The notes: generated by a model not told the origin, from the letters alone. A stretch of 64,000 nucleotides of DNA from Thiomonas arsenitoxydans (GCF_000253115.1 NC_014145.1:434001-498000); one strand, 5' to 3'; numbered from the stretch's first letter, positions 17,898-29,300 are shown. A program made the numbers and translations.

Positions 17898-19270
17898 TAC
17901 GAAACGCTTCCTTGAAAAATGAGTTGCCACTGGTTGTTGCGCTGGGCCCAGTACTGACGATAGAGCGGGCTGGAGGGCGCACCGGCCGCACTGTACTGCA
18001 CCACCCTTTGCCCCGGGTATTGCAGGACGGTGAGCGCGCCGGGGGTGATGGATGGGTTGCGCGCAGGCGCGTGCGCAGTATTCGGCGCCGAGGCGCTGGC
18101 GGCGAGCGTGTCTTGCGGACGCGCACCTTGCGCAGCCGCCTGAACGACGTCGGTCTGCAACTGCGCCGTGATGCGCTGGCGCTGGGCAGTCCACTGCGAG
18201 ACGCTCAGCCATTGCACATGGCGGGTGATGACCACCGGGGTGCTGCCCGCCGGGGTGTCGGCCATGAGGCTGAGCACGTCCGGGTTGGACAGCACCACGC
18301 AGCCGTCAGACGCCAGGGGAACCCGGGCATAGCTGCCCGGCGGTGTGCCGTGCAGCCAGACGCCAAAGCCGGTGTGGCCTTGCTGCTTATCCCACTCGTT
18401 GGGGTAGTTCAGCGTGAGCGCGCCGGCGCCGTAGAGCGGTTTGAGGTCTTTGGCGCCGATTTTGCGGGTGATGAAGTAAATGCCCAGCGGCGTTTTCATA
18501 TCGCCGATCTGGGTCTTGCCCGCGCCGAATTTGCCCTGGCTGAAGTAGTAGCTCGCCTCGAGCTGGGGCACGCCGTTGCGCTGCTCAAAAAGATACAGAC
18601 GCGAACGGGCGGTATCCACCACGATGGCGCGCTGCACGTCGGGCGCCAGCGCCACCAGATTGGCGGCAATCGCCCCGGTCGGGGGCGGTGCGGTGTAGGC
18701 GGCGAGGCGGGCCAGTGCCTCCGCCCGAAGTTCCAGAACGCGGGCGTGTTGCTGCGCCTGTTGTTCCGAAAGCGCGGGTGGCGGGGCCGCGGCGAAGCCC
18801 GCAGGATTTCCGGCGCTGGCTTGCATGACATCGCCCAGAAGCAATTGCGCCAGGGAGAAATGCGGGTAGTCCCGCGCCAGTTGCTCGGCTTGCGCCCGCG
18901 CCGCATCGAGGTGGCCGGCAGCGACTTCGGCGTAAGCGTGGAGCAGGCGCCGTTCCGCGCCGTCCTGGTTGGGGGGTGCGCTCAGCGAGGTGGTGAGTTT
19001 GAGCAGGGTGCGCGCCGAAACGACGGGTTGCTGCACTGAACCGGTGGACGGGCCTGCGGCGTTGCTGGCCAACTCGCCTGCCGGTTCGGCCGCCAGGTCA
19101 TGCAGCAGGCGACTGCCCGGTGCGGCGCTGGGCATCGCGTTGTAGTCGGTCGCGGCGCGGGCCGCGAACACCAGCGGCACGCACAGCAGCGCCCAAGGCA
19201 ACAACTTGCGCAGAGGAGGGCGGCGGAATGCGGGCTTCACAGCGGATCGATGCGAGGCGCTTGAAATCAC
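17897..19270 (-). CDS. L,D-transpeptidase family protein (YkuD domain)
   Basis: 457 residues. An N-terminal membrane anchor or uncleaved signal lies near residues 22-40. A helical middle region follows, and the YkuD domain spans about 210-370. The active-site block reads HGTPPGSYARVPLASDGCVV: the histidine and the nucleophile cysteine are present, but the usual S/T-H-G-C is S-D-G-C. Such enzymes cross-link peptidoglycan or attach proteins to it in the periplasm; which reaction this one performs is not decided. It is translationally coupled to the periplasmic cyclophilin. Confidence 0.82.
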   Translation of the reverse strand: MISSASHRSAVKPAFRRPPLRKLLPWALLCVPLVFAARAATDYNAMPSAAPGSRLLHDLAAEPAGELASNAAGPSTGSVQQPVVSARTLLKLTTSLSAPPNQDGAERRLLHAYAEVAAGHLDAARAQAEQLARDYPHFSLAQLLLGDVMQASAGNPAGFAAAPPPALSEQQAQQHARVLELRAEALARLAAYTAPPPTGAIAANLVALAPDVQRAIVVDTARSRLYLFEQRNGVPQLEASYYFSQGKFGAGKTQIGDMKTPLGIYFITRKIGAKDLKPLYGAGALTLNYPNEWDKQQGHTGFGVWLHGTPPGSYARVPLASDGCVVLSNPDVLSLMADTPAGSTPVVITRHVQWLSVSQWTAQRQRITAQLQTDVVQAAAQGARPQDTLAASASAPNTAHAPARNPSITPGALTVLQYPGQRVVQYSAAGAPSSPLYRQYWAQRNNQWQLIFQGSVS

Positions 19271-19308
19271 AGCTAAATGAGGCAGCCTTCAGTGGCTAGA
19301 GTGGCCGT

Positions 19309-20403
19309 TCAGCCGACGATCTCGCGCACGATCAGCCACTTGCCGTTTTCACGCTGCATTTGCAGGGTTTTCGGGCCGTCAAAATCGAGCGAACCGGAGG
19401 TATAGTGCTGCCGGAAGCGCGCGGTGGCTTCGTCACCGTCGATCTGCACCTTGAGCGCGTGCACTTTCACCGTGATCTTGGCTTTGTCGGAAATGCGTGC
19501 TCGACGCTGATCCTTCCAGGCGCTCAAGCTCATGCCCTTCTCCGGCTTGAAATTGGGGGCGTAGGCGGCGAAATAGCCTGGCAGATTCTTGTTTTGCCAA
19601 GCGTCGGCCCAGCGCTCAACAGCTTCGGACACCGCGGCCTGTTCGCTGGCGTTGGTCTGCGCAGGCGCAGCGGCGGGCGCCGATTTGTTTTCAGCGGGTG
19701 CGGGCGCGGCAGGCTTGGTGGCAACCGGGGCCGTCGGCGCGGGCTTGGGTTTGGCCGCGGGTTTTTCGGCGGCCACCACTACCGGCTTCGGCGCAGGCGC
19801 GGCCGCAGCGGGCTTGGCCTCGGCTTTGGTTTCTTTCGCGGGCTGCGCCGTGGTCACTTTCAAGGGCGCCGCAGAGGCGGTTTGAACGGCGGGATTTTTG
19901 CCCTGCTCGAACAATTCGCGAATCAGGTTGAGCTTGACTCGGGCGCTGGCGTTTTCGTCGGGGGCGAGTTGCAGCGCCTTTTGGTAGGCTTGGCTAGCGA
20001 GCTTGGCGTAAATATCGCCCAAGTTGGCCTGCGCGGTGGCGTAGCTCGGGTTAGTGCGAATGGCCATGTCGAGCGCGGCGCGGGCCTTGTCGTACTGCCC
20101 TTGCTGGGCGTAGAGCACGGCCAGATTGTTGTAGGGCTCGGGCAACTCGGGATATTGTTCAGTGAGCGACTGAAAGATTTTGATGGCCTGGGCGTCTTTT
20201 TTCTGCTCGGTGAGGATGACGCCCTTCAAAAACTGGTACTGCGGGTCTTTGGGCTTTTGCGTCAGCAGCGTGTCCACCTGCGTCAGCGCACTGCTCAGAT
20301 CGCCTTTTTGCAGGCTTTGGCTGACACTGGCCGCGTCTGCCGCCCAGACGGTTGGTGCACCCAGCGTGAGGGCGATCAGGGTGGCGAGAAGGCGATTTCG
20401 CAT
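19309..20403 (-). CDS. Secreted TPR protein with C-terminal NTF2/SnoaL-like domain
   Basis: 364 residues from ATG 20403, chosen because it gives a clean signal peptide ending near VWAADA. Three or four TPR motifs run from about 30 to 165 (EPYNNLAVLYAQQGQYDKARAALDMAI is typical). A long Ala/Pro/Lys-rich linker (about 185-255) follows. The last 105 residues form a SnoaL/NTF2-like fold (VERWADAWQNKNLPGYFAAYAP). It is probably a periplasmic scaffold protein; this arrangement occurs in many betaproteobacteria without a defined role. It is divergent from cysS, so bases 20,404-20,579 should hold both promoters. Confidence 0.8.
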   Translation of the reverse strand: MRNRLLATLIALTLGAPTVWAADAASVSQSLQKGDLSSALTQVDTLLTQKPKDPQYQFLKGVILTEQKKDAQAIKIFQSLTEQYPELPEPYNNLAVLYAQQGQYDKARAALDMAIRTNPSYATAQANLGDIYAKLASQAYQKALQLAPDENASARVKLNLIRELFEQGKNPAVQTASAAPLKVTTAQPAKETKAEAKPAAAAPAPKPVVVAAEKPAAKPKPAPTAPVATKPAAPAPAENKSAPAAAPAQTNASEQAAVSEAVERWADAWQNKNLPGYFAAYAPNFKPEKGMSLSAWKDQRRARISDKAKITVKVHALKVQIDGDEATARFRQHYTSGSLDFDGPKTLQMQRENGKWLIVREIVG

Positions 20404-20579
20404 TGGGTGACTGGATGAGTGGTTTGAAGTCTGGACAAACGCCGTGCGGACTGGCGACGCGCAGCGCGGATTCAAGTGCAGCGCGTCAAGCCGGAAACTG
20501 GCTGCTTGTGCTAAGTTTTTAATTTTATCTGGGGACATGGCGCGCCCGCGCACAAACCGCTGTTCCCAAACCCAATTCC

Positions 20580-21962
20580 ATGACTGCGTTGCATCTACAC
20601 AATACCCTCACCCGCGGGAAAGACCGTTTCGTGCCCATCGAGCCCGGCCATGTCCGCATGTATGTCTGCGGCATGACGGTGTACGACTACTGTCACATCG
20701 GGCACGCGCGGGTGATGGTGGTGTTCGATCTGCTGCAGCGCTGGCTCAAGGCGCAGGGCTTGCGCGTGACTTATGTGCGCAACATTACTGATATTGACGA
20801 CAAAATCATCCGGCGCGCGCAGGACAACGGCGAGACCATCCGCGCGCTCACCGACCGCTTCATCGCCGCCATGCACGAAGATGCCGACGCCCTCGGCGTG
20901 GAGCGTCCCACCCATGAGCCGCGCGCCACCGACTATGTGCCGCAGATGCTCGACCTGATCGGCAAGCTCAAAACGCGCGGTCTGGCCTATCGCGACAGCG
21001 CGGGCGATGTGAACTTTCATGTGCGCGCGTTTCCCGGCTACGGCAAGTTGTCGGGCAAGTCGCTCGATGAACTGCGCGCGGGCGAGCGCGTGGAGGTCGA
21101 TACCGCCAAGCAAGATCCGCTGGACTTTGTGCTGTGGAAAGCGGCCAAACCCGCCGAGCCCGAGGAGGTGAAATGGCCTTCCGATGACGGCCCGGGCCGT
21201 CCCGGCTGGCATATCGAATGTTCGGCCATGAGCTGCGCGCTGCTGGGCGAGACTTTCGATATTCACGGCGGCGGGGCCGATCTGCAATTTCCGCATCACG
21301 AGAACGAAATCGCGCAAAGCGAGGGCGCGAGTGGCAAGCCCATGGCCAATGTCTGGCTGCACAACGGTTTCGTGCGGGTGGACGGCGAGAAGATGTCCAA
21401 ATCGCTGGGTAATTTTTTCACCATCCGCGACATCCTCCAGCATGTGGACGCCGAAACCGTGCGGCTGTTCATCGTCCGTGCGCACTATCGCAGCCCGCTG
21501 AACTACAGCGACGAACACCTGCAAGACGCCCACGCTGCGCTCACCCGACTCTACACCGCGCTCGACCCGTTCGCCGAGCTACCCGCGCGGCTCGACTGGA
21601 GCCACCCTCGCGCGCAGGCCTTTGCCGCCGCGATGAATGACGATCTCAATACGCCCGAGGCCATGGCGGTGTTGTTCGAGCTGGCGACCGAGGTCAACAA
21701 AACGGGCGATGCCGATCTGGCGGCGCTGCTCAAGGGGTTGGGCGGCGTGCTCGGTCTGCTGCAGCAGAATCCGCGCGAGTTCCTGCAAAGCAAGGCCGCC
21801 GCGGTGGATGCGGCGTGGGTGGAGCAGTTGGTGCAGGCCCGCATCGCCGCCAAACAGGCGCGCAACTTTGCCGAGGCCGATCGCATCCGCGCCGAGCTCA
21901 GCGCCAAGGGCATCGTGCTCGAAGACAAGCCGGGCGGGATCACGGTGTGGAGGGCGGCTTGA
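20580..21962 (+). CDS. cysS: Cysteinyl-tRNA synthetase
   Basis: 460 residues, normal length. The zinc and HIGH motifs are [18 protein letters not shown], and KMSKSLGN is the second class I signature. [10 protein letters not shown] and [12 protein letters not shown] carry the zinc ligands. It charges tRNA-Cys. Its stop overlaps the next gene as TGATG, so the downstream DNA glycosylase is translationally coupled. Confidence 0.96.
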   Translation: MTALHLHNTLTRGKDRFVPIEPGHVRMYVCGMTVYDYCHIGHARVMVVFDLLQRWLKAQGLRVTYVRNITDIDDKIIRRAQDNGETIRALTDRFIAAMHEDADALGVERPTHEPRATDYVPQMLDLIGKLKTRGLAYRDSAGDVNFHVRAFPGYGKLSGKSLDELRAGERVEVDTAKQDPLDFVLWKAAKPAEPEEVKWPSDDGPGRPGWHIECSAMSCALLGETFDIHGGGADLQFPHHENEIAQSEGASGKPMANVWLHNGFVRVDGEKMSKSLGNFFTIRDILQHVDAETVRLFIVRAHYRSPLNYSDEHLQDAHAALTRLYTALDPFAELPARLDWSHPRAQAFAAAMNDDLNTPEAMAVLFELATEVNKTGDADLAALLKGLGGVLGLLQQNPREFLQSKAAAVDAAWVEQLVQARIAAKQARNFAEADRIRAELSAKGIVLEDKPGGITVWRAA

Positions 21963-22627
21963 TGGCGCGAGCACCGGCTTGGTCGGATACGGTCGTCTCC
22001 ACCAAAGGCCCCATCCCGCTCGATTGGGACAAGGCCTGCGCCCACCTGCAGCGCACCGATCGCGTGATGCGCAAACTCATCAAGACGCATGCGGGCACGC
22101 GGCTGCAAAGCCGGGGCGATCCGTTTCAGACTTTGGCGCGTTCCATCATTGGTCAGCAGATTTCCGTCAAGGCGGCGCAGACGGTCTGGGATCGGCTCTG
22201 TGCCGCCGTGCCCCAAGTCGCGCCGGAACATCTGGTCGGCCTCGATGACGAGGCTCTGCGTGCTTGCGGCCTGTCGGGTCGCAAGGCGGGCTATGTGCGT
22301 GACCTCGCCGTCAAATTCCACGCCGGGGAGGTGCATCCGGATCAATGGCAAGAGATGCCCGACGAGGCCATCGCCGCTGAACTGCTGACCATCCGCGGGA
22401 TTGGCCGCTGGACGGCGGACATGTTTCTGATCTTTCACCTGATGCGCCCGGACGTCCTGCCCTTGGGCGACCTGGGGCTGATCAAAGGCGTGAGCCAGAC
22501 TTACTTCGCCGGCGAGCCCGTGACCCAGAGCGAGGTGCGCGAAGTGGCCGCCGCCTGGGCGCCGTGGCGTTCAGTGGGGACTTGGTATATTTGGCGCAGT
22601 CTGGACCCGTTGCCGGTTGCGTATTGA
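21962..22627 (+). CDS. DNA-3-methyladenine glycosylase, AlkA/HhH-GPD type
   Basis: 221 residues. The helix-hairpin-helix and Gly/Pro-Asp active site are visible: LTIRGIGRWTADMFLIF followed by the catalytic aspartate in LPLGDLGL. SIIGQQISVKAAQTVWDRL is the family entry motif. It removes alkylated purines in base excision repair. It lacks the N-terminal TATA-box-like domain of E. coli AlkA, as in many short bacterial homologues. Start ATG 21962 overlaps the cysS stop. Confidence 0.88.
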   Translation: MARAPAWSDTVVSTKGPIPLDWDKACAHLQRTDRVMRKLIKTHAGTRLQSRGDPFQTLARSIIGQQISVKAAQTVWDRLCAAVPQVAPEHLVGLDDEALRACGLSGRKAGYVRDLAVKFHAGEVHPDQWQEMPDEAIAAELLTIRGIGRWTADMFLIFHLMRPDVLPLGDLGLIKGVSQTYFAGEPVTQSEVREVAAAWAPWRSVGTWYIWRSLDPLPVAY

Positions 22628-22672
22628 TTTGCGCGTTTGCAACGCAGGAGCGGATCATTTCCCGAGGTGAAT

Positions 22673-23650
22673 ATGAGCAAAAAAGTCTTTCTCGATTTCG
22701 AGCAACCGGTTGCCGAACTCGAGAACAAAATCGACGAACTGCGCTTTGTGCAGGATGAATCGGCGGTCGATATTTCCGAAGAAATCGGGCGCTTGCAGAA
22801 AAAAAGCCAGCAGCTCACCAAAGACCTCTACGCCAAGCTCACGCCCTGGCAGACCACGCAGATTGCGCGGCACGCCCAGCGGCCTTACACCCTCGACTAC
22901 GCCCACCAGATCTTCACCGACTTTCACGAGCTGCACGGCGATCGCGCCTATGCCGACGACCTGTCCATCGTGGGCGGCCTGGCGCGTCTGGGCGGGCAGG
23001 CCTGCATGGTGATCGGCCACCAGAAGGGGCGCGACACCAAGGAGCGCGCGATGCGCAACTTCGGCATGCCCAAGCCCGAGGGCTATCGCAAGGCGCTGCG
23101 GCTGATGAAACTGGCCGAAAAATTCCACCTGCCCATCTTCACCTTTGTCGATACGCCCGGCGCCTATCCCGGCATCGACGCCGAAGAACGCAGCCAGTCC
23201 GAAGCCATTGGCCGCAATATCTACGAGATGGCGCAGCTCGAAGTGCCCATCATTTCCACCATCATCGGCGAAGGCGGATCGGGCGGGGCGTTAGCTATTG
23301 CGGTGTGCGACCAGTTGCTCATGCTGCAGTATTCGATCTACTCGGTGATTTCGCCCGAGGGCTGCGCCTCCATTCTTTGGAAGAGCGCGGAAAAAGCGCC
23401 GGAAGCCGCCGAGGCGCTGGGCCTCACCGCGCACCGCCTCAAGGCGCTGGGCCTGGTGGACAAGATCGTCAGCGAGCCGGTTGGTGGCGCACACCGCGAC
23501 CCTGTGGCGATGGCGGCTTCGCTCAAGCGCGCGCTGGGCGAATCGCTGCGCCACTTCCAGCACACCAAGCCGGCCGATCTGGTGAAGCAGCGGCTGGAGC
23601 GGCTGCAGGGCTTTGGCAAATTCGAAGACACCAAGACGGCGGGACGTTGA
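22673..23650 (+). CDS. accA: Acetyl-CoA carboxylase carboxyltransferase subunit alpha
   Basis: 325 residues. With AccD it transfers carboxyl from biotin to acetyl-CoA in fatty acid synthesis. The crotonase-like carboxyltransferase core includes [19 protein letters not shown] and [13 protein letters not shown]. The ATG at 22673 has a GAGGTGA ribosome site and gives the usual [12 protein letters not shown] start; an in-frame codon upstream is not used. It is followed by tilS with a 4-base overlap, as in many Burkholderiales. Confidence 0.96.
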   Translation: MSKKVFLDFEQPVAELENKIDELRFVQDESAVDISEEIGRLQKKSQQLTKDLYAKLTPWQTTQIARHAQRPYTLDYAHQIFTDFHELHGDRAYADDLSIVGGLARLGGQACMVIGHQKGRDTKERAMRNFGMPKPEGYRKALRLMKLAEKFHLPIFTFVDTPGAYPGIDAEERSQSEAIGRNIYEMAQLEVPIISTIIGEGGSGGALAIAVCDQLLMLQYSIYSVISPEGCASILWKSAEKAPEAAEALGLTAHRLKALGLVDKIVSEPVGGAHRDPVAMAASLKRALGESLRHFQHTKPADLVKQRLERLQGFGKFEDTKTAGR

Positions 23651-24699
23651 CCGCCTTCGTCGGTTCACTTGATGGGTCCACCTCGTCGGCTTCACAGTCG
23701 GCGCTGCCCTTGCTGAACAACCCCGCGCTTGCCGCGCTCAGGCGTTTCGCGTCGCAGAACCCCGGCGTCGCCCAGGCCGAGCGAATCGGCATTGCCTTCA
23801 GCGGCGGGGCCGATTCCACGGCTTTGCTGCTTGCGGCCCGCACGCTCTGGGGCGGTGGACGGCTTTGTGCCTTGCACGTCAATCATGGCTTGCAAACCTC
23901 GGCCCAGTTGTTCGCGCAACATTGCGCTCAAGCCTGCGCCGCCCTCGATGTGGCGTATGCCGAGGCCACTCTGCAGGTCGATGTGGCGCGGGGACAGAGC
24001 TTGGAAGAAGTCGCGCGCGAGGCCCGCTATTTGGCGCTGGCCAAGCTTGCGCGCGAGCAGAACTGCGCGGTGGTTCTGCTTGCGCAGCATGGGGACGATC
24101 AGGTCGAGACGCTCTTGCTCGCCTTGTTGCGCGGGGCAGGGCCGCGCGGCTTGGCGGCGATGCCCGCGCAGATGCAGCGTCACGGCTGCAGCTTTGCGCG
24201 ACCCTTGCTGGACTGCGGCGCGGCCGAATTGCGGAGCTGGCTCAAGGCGCAGGCGGTGAGCTTTCTGGACGATCCGATGAATGCCGACCCCGCGTTTCGG
24301 CGCAGCCGCATTCGGCATGAACTGGTGCCGGTTCTCGCCCGGCTCGAACCCGCCTATCGGCAGACGCTGGGCCGCAGCGCCGCCTTGTGCGCAGCGGCCG
24401 ACGCGCAGATTCAATCGACGGCGGCGCAGCAATTGCGCCTTTGCATGCAACCCCAGGGGTTGGATCTTGCCGCCTTGCGCGCACTGGGCGCCGTATCTGC
24501 TAGCGAGGTCTTGCGGCTTTGGCTGCGGCAAAACGGGCAGCGACTGGACCGTGCGCGGACCGACGAACTAGTGCGACAAGTCTTGCGGACCGGGCAGGGC
24601 GCGCATCGCCTCGAACTGCGTCTGCCAGGCTGCATCCTTCAGCGTCAGGGGGCTTGTCTGCGTTTGAAATGGGGCGATGCCGCAGCAGAGAAAGCCTAG
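23647..24699 (+). CDS. tilS: tRNA(Ile)-lysidine synthase TilS
   Basis: About 350 residues. The PP-loop [16 protein letters not shown] near residue 55 is the ATP-binding motif, and [20 protein letters not shown] is the TilS hallmark. The C-terminal substrate domains are present. It converts the wobble cytidine of tRNA-Ile(CAU) to lysidine and is essential in most bacteria. The start is not certain: a TTG at 23647 overlaps the accA stop (TTGA) and gives good length. No ATG lies between it and the conserved domain. Confidence 0.88.
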   Translation: MTAFVGSLDGSTSSASQSALPLLNNPALAALRRFASQNPGVAQAERIGIAFSGGADSTALLLAARTLWGGGRLCALHVNHGLQTSAQLFAQHCAQACAALDVAYAEATLQVDVARGQSLEEVAREARYLALAKLAREQNCAVVLLAQHGDDQVETLLLALLRGAGPRGLAAMPAQMQRHGCSFARPLLDCGAAELRSWLKAQAVSFLDDPMNADPAFRRSRIRHELVPVLARLEPAYRQTLGRSAALCAAADAQIQSTAAQQLRLCMQPQGLDLAALRALGAVSASEVLRLWLRQNGQRLDRARTDELVRQVLRTGQGAHRLELRLPGCILQRQGACLRLKWGDAAAEKA

Positions 24700-24780
24700 A
24701 ATGCGAAGCCTTGCAGCGAAACGGTCAGGTGCATCGTGCGCCGGGCAAAGAGACTTTCGCAGCTCTCGAACGCATTTCTC

Positions 24781-26034
24781 ATGGCACTCATCGTCCAGAA
24801 ATACGGCGGCACCTCGGTGGGGTCAGCCGAACGGATCAAAAACGTGGCCAGGCGCGTGGCCAAGTGGCACGAAGCCGGGCATCAGGTCGTGGTGGTGGTC
24901 TCTGCGATGTCGGGTGAAACCAATCGCCTGATCGCGCTGGCCAAAGAAATCCAGCCCCAGCCCGATCCGCGCGAACTCGACGTCGTGGCTTCGACCGGCG
25001 AGCAGGTCACCATCGGCCTGCTGTCCATGGCGCTGCAGGCGCTGGGACACAAAGCTCGAAGCTACACCGGCGCGCAGATCGCCGTGCATACCGACAGCGC
25101 CTTCACCAAGGCCCGCATCGAGTCCATCGACGCCGACAAACTCAAGGCCGATCTCGCTCAGGGCATCATCCCCGTCGTTGCCGGGTTTCAAGGCGTGGAC
25201 GCGCAGGGCAACATCACCACCCTGGGCCGGGGCGGCTCAGATACCTCGGGCGTGGCGCTCGCAGCGGCCTTGCAAGCCGACGAATGCCAGATCTACACCG
25301 ACGTCGACGGCGTCTACACCACCGATCCGCGCATCGTGCCCGAAGCCCGGCGGCTCGACACCATCACCTTCGAAGAAATGCTGGAGATGGCCAGCCTCGG
25401 CTCCAAGGTGTTGCAAATCCGCTCGGTGGAATTCGCGGGCAAGTACAAGGTTCGCCTGCGCGTGCTCTCCAGCCTGACCCCGTGGGACCTGCCGCTGGAG
25501 CAAGAGTCGCGCAGCGGCACACTCATCACCTTTGAGGAAGACGAAAACATGGAACAAGCCGTGGTGTCGGGCATCGCCTTTGCCCGCGACGAAGCCAAGA
25601 TCATCGTGGTTGGCGTGCCCGACCGGCCCGGCATCGCCTATCAGATTCTCAGTGCCGTGGGCGAGGCCAATATCGAAGTCGACATGATTCTGCAAAACCA
25701 GAGCGTGGCCGGTTTCACCGACTTCACCTTCACCGTGGGCCGGGGCGATTACGCGCGCGCGCTCGACATTCTCAAGTCCAGCGTGCAGGCCCACATCGGC
25801 GCCAAGGAAATTCTCGGCGATCCGAAAGTGTGCAAGGTTTCCATCGTGGGCATGGGCATGCGTTCGCACGCCGGCGTGGCCAGCAAAATGTTCCGCACCC
25901 TGTCGGAAGAAGGCATCAACATCCAGATGATCTCCACCTCGGAAATCAAGGTCTCGGTGGTCATCGAAGAAAAGTACATGGAGCTTGCGGTGCGCTCCTT
26001 GCACAAGGCCTTCGACCTAGAACAAAGCGCCTGA
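24781..26034 (+). CDS. lysC: Aspartate kinase
   Basis: 417 residues. The amino acid kinase domain begins [16 protein letters not shown] and holds the substrate-binding VASTGEQVT. Two ACT domains at the C-terminus (about 265 on) mediate feedback control, probably by lysine and threonine. It phosphorylates aspartate at the entry to the lysine, threonine and methionine pathways. ATG 24781 starts exactly at the family N-terminus. The serine tRNA follows about 115 bases later. Confidence 0.95.
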   Translation: MALIVQKYGGTSVGSAERIKNVARRVAKWHEAGHQVVVVVSAMSGETNRLIALAKEIQPQPDPRELDVVASTGEQVTIGLLSMALQALGHKARSYTGAQIAVHTDSAFTKARIESIDADKLKADLAQGIIPVVAGFQGVDAQGNITTLGRGGSDTSGVALAAALQADECQIYTDVDGVYTTDPRIVPEARRLDTITFEEMLEMASLGSKVLQIRSVEFAGKYKVRLRVLSSLTPWDLPLEQESRSGTLITFEEDENMEQAVVSGIAFARDEAKIIVVGVPDRPGIAYQILSAVGEANIEVDMILQNQSVAGFTDFTFTVGRGDYARALDILKSSVQAHIGAKEILGDPKVCKVSIVGMGMRSHAGVASKMFRTLSEEGINIQMISTSEIKVSVVIEEKYMELAVRSLHKAFDLEQSA

Positions 26035-26148
26035 GCCGCGACGTTTTCCGTCAAGGTGGCGATCGCAGGTGAATGCGTGTAATAATTGCCGACTTTGCTG
26101 AACGCATGAAGCCACAAGCAATTTGCCAAAAGGAAACTTGAGGCAACT

Positions 26149-26239
26149 GGAGACGTGACCGAGTGGCCGAAGGTGCTCCCCTGCTAAGGGAGTATGTGCC
26201 AAAAGCGCATCAAGGGTTCGAATCCCTTCGTCTCCGCCA
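26149..26239 (+). tRNA. tRNA-Ser (anticodon GCU)
   Basis: A complete class II tRNA. The acceptor stem GGAGACG pairs with CGTCTCC, the discriminator is G and CCA is encoded. The anticodon stem CTCCC/GGGAG encloses the GCT at 26183-26185. A long variable arm and the TTCGAATC T loop are present. It decodes AGC and AGU. Mobile DNA begins immediately behind its 3' end, a typical island insertion position. Confidence 0.97.
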
Positions 26240-26273
26240 GAATACTAATAAAAACAATAACTTAGCTGTACAT

Positions 26274-26293
26274 TCCCACAATTTATCCCACAA
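26274..26293. repeat. Two direct copies of TCCCACAA behind tRNA-Ser
   Basis: TCCCACAA occurs at 26274-26281 and 26286-26293, 12 bases apart, in AT-rich DNA 35 bases after the tRNA end. Such spacing resembles arm-type recombinase sites or an element end, but no integrase remains in the window. Confidence 0.4.
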
Positions 26294-26349
26294 GTCGGCG
26301 CGGGCTAGCAGCTCGTTTGGCCGACATAGTTGCGAGATAGGTAGTCAAC

Positions 26350-26445
26350 TTGGGCTGCAATCGCCTCAATGGCGCTCTGGGCGACGAGCAGCATGCGGTA
26401 CTGTGCGGCGCTGCTCACAACATTCGCCTGCTGCTGAGGAGGCGA
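26350..26445 (+). pseudogene. C-terminal remnant of an IS5-type transposase
   Basis: The plus-strand frame reads NGALGDEQHAVLCGAAHNIRLLLRR. It parallels the LKGALGDALHAISCAAGYNI segment of the transposase fragment at 27,778-28,300 on the other strand. Only the tail survives: no catalytic part, no start. The left IS3-family element begins 43 bases further on. This is the scar of an older insertion behind the tRNA. Confidence 0.6.
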
Positions 26446-26527
26446 GGGGCGGGGTGGTATGACGCGATGATTGGCAGGCGTCGCCAAATGAGGTGCCCGT
26501 CGAATTTCGCCTTCCAGATGGCCGCTC

Positions 26528-27721
<1,194 letters not shown>

Positions 27722-27777
27722 TCAGGTCTCGATGCTACACATCGGCTCCTGGAAGACGAAAAACGGCAGGCAGCTCA

Positions 27778-28300
27778 GACTGGTGTCGCCAGGGCGGGCC
27801 CGATGACGCCCTGCGCAAAGCAAATGCCTGAGCAGTTGGGCTCTGATCGCGAGGCACTGGCCGCCCGCAAAACCCCAAGCCTTCTGTGCAGCAGGCGCAA
27901 AAAAACCGGCCCCAGCCCCAGACGGACAATAGCGCAGCAGCCACTGGATGTTGTAGCCCGCCGCGCAACTGATCGCGTGCAGCGCGTCGCCCAGCGCCCC
28001 TTTGAGCCAGCAGCGATCCAGGCGGTGATCGGCCTTCAGATGTCCGATGGCGGGCTCCACCGCCGAGCGACGGCGCAGCCAGGTGCGGTGCTGCGGGCTC
28101 AGACGCTTGAACTTGCCGCGGTGGATGAGGTGTTGATCGGGGTTGTCGGCGTCCACCCCGCGAAAGCCCAGATCGACCACGACGTGCTCAATCGCCACGG
28201 CCCAGTCCTGCATCAGAATGGTGGCCTGCTCCAGTGTGGCGAGCAGGATGTGGCCGTCATGCCCAAGGGATTCGGTGGACAAGAAAACACAAAAAAGTGA
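27778..28300 (-). pseudogene. IS5-type transposase fragment, both ends lost
   Basis: The frame reads an IS5-like C-terminal half: HDGHILLATLEQA, then DLGFRGVDADNPDQHLI, LRRRSAVEPAIGHLKADHRL and GALGDALHAISCAAGYNIQW. The N-terminal half with the first two acidic residues is missing at about 28,300. The 3' end is cut by the right terminus of IS3 copy A at 27,777, which supplies the present stop. Confidence 0.72.
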
Positions 28301-28339
28301 GCGTTTATGCGGGTCACAGGGGTTTTTCAAGGGCGACCA

Positions 28340-28470
28340 AGTAAATGTTGCTTGCTCACAGCTTGACCCTCCCGTTCAGTCGATGAACGGTCAATGGGCC
28401 GCCTGTGGTTGACGTGAGCCGTTCACGCGAACCATCCCCTGTCCACCAGAATGCGGGTGGTGCGCGCACT
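28340..28470 (-). pseudogene. Diverged second copy of a DUF3987 gene end
   Basis: On the minus strand, one frame gives ILVDRGWF and, after a one-base shift, GGPLTVHRLNGRVKL and a TGA, followed by GTGAGCAA. This repeats the end of the DUF3987 gene 210 bases away (YLVDMGWL, then GRPSTIYTLNGRAKL, TGA, GTGAGCAA). It is a partial, decayed duplicate of that 3' end and of the start of the small gene behind it. Confidence 0.55.
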
Positions 28471-28569
28471 GCCAAAACTGCCAAAAGCCCCTTTTGACAC
28501 TTTTGACAGTTCCTGCACGGGCGGCTTCCCAGAAATTGAGCGCAGGCGGTCGAGGTAGATATTGCTCAC
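28423..28569 (-). CDS. Small protein downstream of the DUF3987 gene
   Basis: 48 codons from a GTG at 28569 that overlaps the DUF3987 stop as GTGA. The protein begins VSNIYLDRLRSISGKPPVQE and continues LSKVSKGAFGSFGS. Short proteins with an L-x-K-x-x-K-x-x-F-x-S-F-x-S segment commonly follow DUF3987 genes in islands; their function is unknown. The last third runs into the duplicated DUF3987 end (RILVDRGWFA), so the natural C-terminus has probably been replaced. Confidence 0.5.
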   Translation of the reverse strand: MSNIYLDRLRSISGKPPVQELSKVSKGAFGSFGSARTTRILVDRGWFA

Positions 28570-29192
28570 AGCTTCGCCCTCCCGTTCAGCGTGTAGATGG
28601 TCGAGGGTCGGCCTGCGGTCGGTTCGCGTCGCTGGTGCAACCAACCCATGTCCACCAGATAACCCAGCGCGGCCATGACCAGATCGCGGTCGCTCAGTCC
28701 TGTCCAATTCGGTCGCCACACATCCCTGCTGCCGAATCCATCGCGGGGCAGATCACCCTTCTTGATGCGCCGCAGGATGGCGCGGGCGGCCTCCACTTCG
28801 GGCGATACTGCACCGCCGTAGATTCGCCGGGCATGCGACTCCAGGTAGGTCGCCCAGCCTAATGCGCGCAGCATGGCCGTTTCACTCACCGGGCCGCTGC
28901 CGTCATCGGCCAAGTGGCAGATCAGCGCCAGGGCAGGCACCAGCTTGCGATACTTCGCCAAGTGGCTCTCAACGGCGGGATGCAGGTCGGCACTGCGAAG
29001 ACGGCTTTCGAGTTCGGTGCGCCATTGCACGAACAGCGCCAGTGCCGCCTCGCTTAGGCGTAGGTAGGTTGTGCCTTCGGGGTTGCCGTCTAGGCCGGTG
29101 TCTTGCATCGCACCGATGGCCTGCGGGTCGAGCGTGTCCAGGCGGTCGAAGACGGCCCATGCGGCCTTTTTCGCGGCTCCGTCAGGCCAGTG
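28566..29192 (-). pseudogene. 3' part of a DUF3987 island gene, 5' end removed by IS21
   Basis: About 208 codons remain. They read AVFDRLDTLDPQAIGA, ALFVQWRTELESRLRSADLH, LVPALALICHLADD and YLESHARRIYGGAVSPEVEA, the C-terminal part of DUF3987 proteins found in phage-like and plasmid-like islands. The N-terminal part, which usually carries a primase/helicase-like region, is gone: the left end of the IS21 element begins at 29193. The stop overlaps the start of the small downstream gene. Confidence 0.7.
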
Positions 29193-29300
29193 TGTTGATT
29201 TCCATCCAGAACTGACCCAGTAACCCCCAGGATTTCCATCTAAATCTGACCCACGTACTAACCCTAACCTGCTGCTTTGTTTAGCAGCAGGAGACCAGGA

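Noticed and set aside
19360..20418. Long plus-strand frame opposite the TPR gene
   Set aside because: It is a Gly/Arg-rich shadow of the Ala/Pro-rich TPR protein. The minus-strand product has a signal peptide and known domains.
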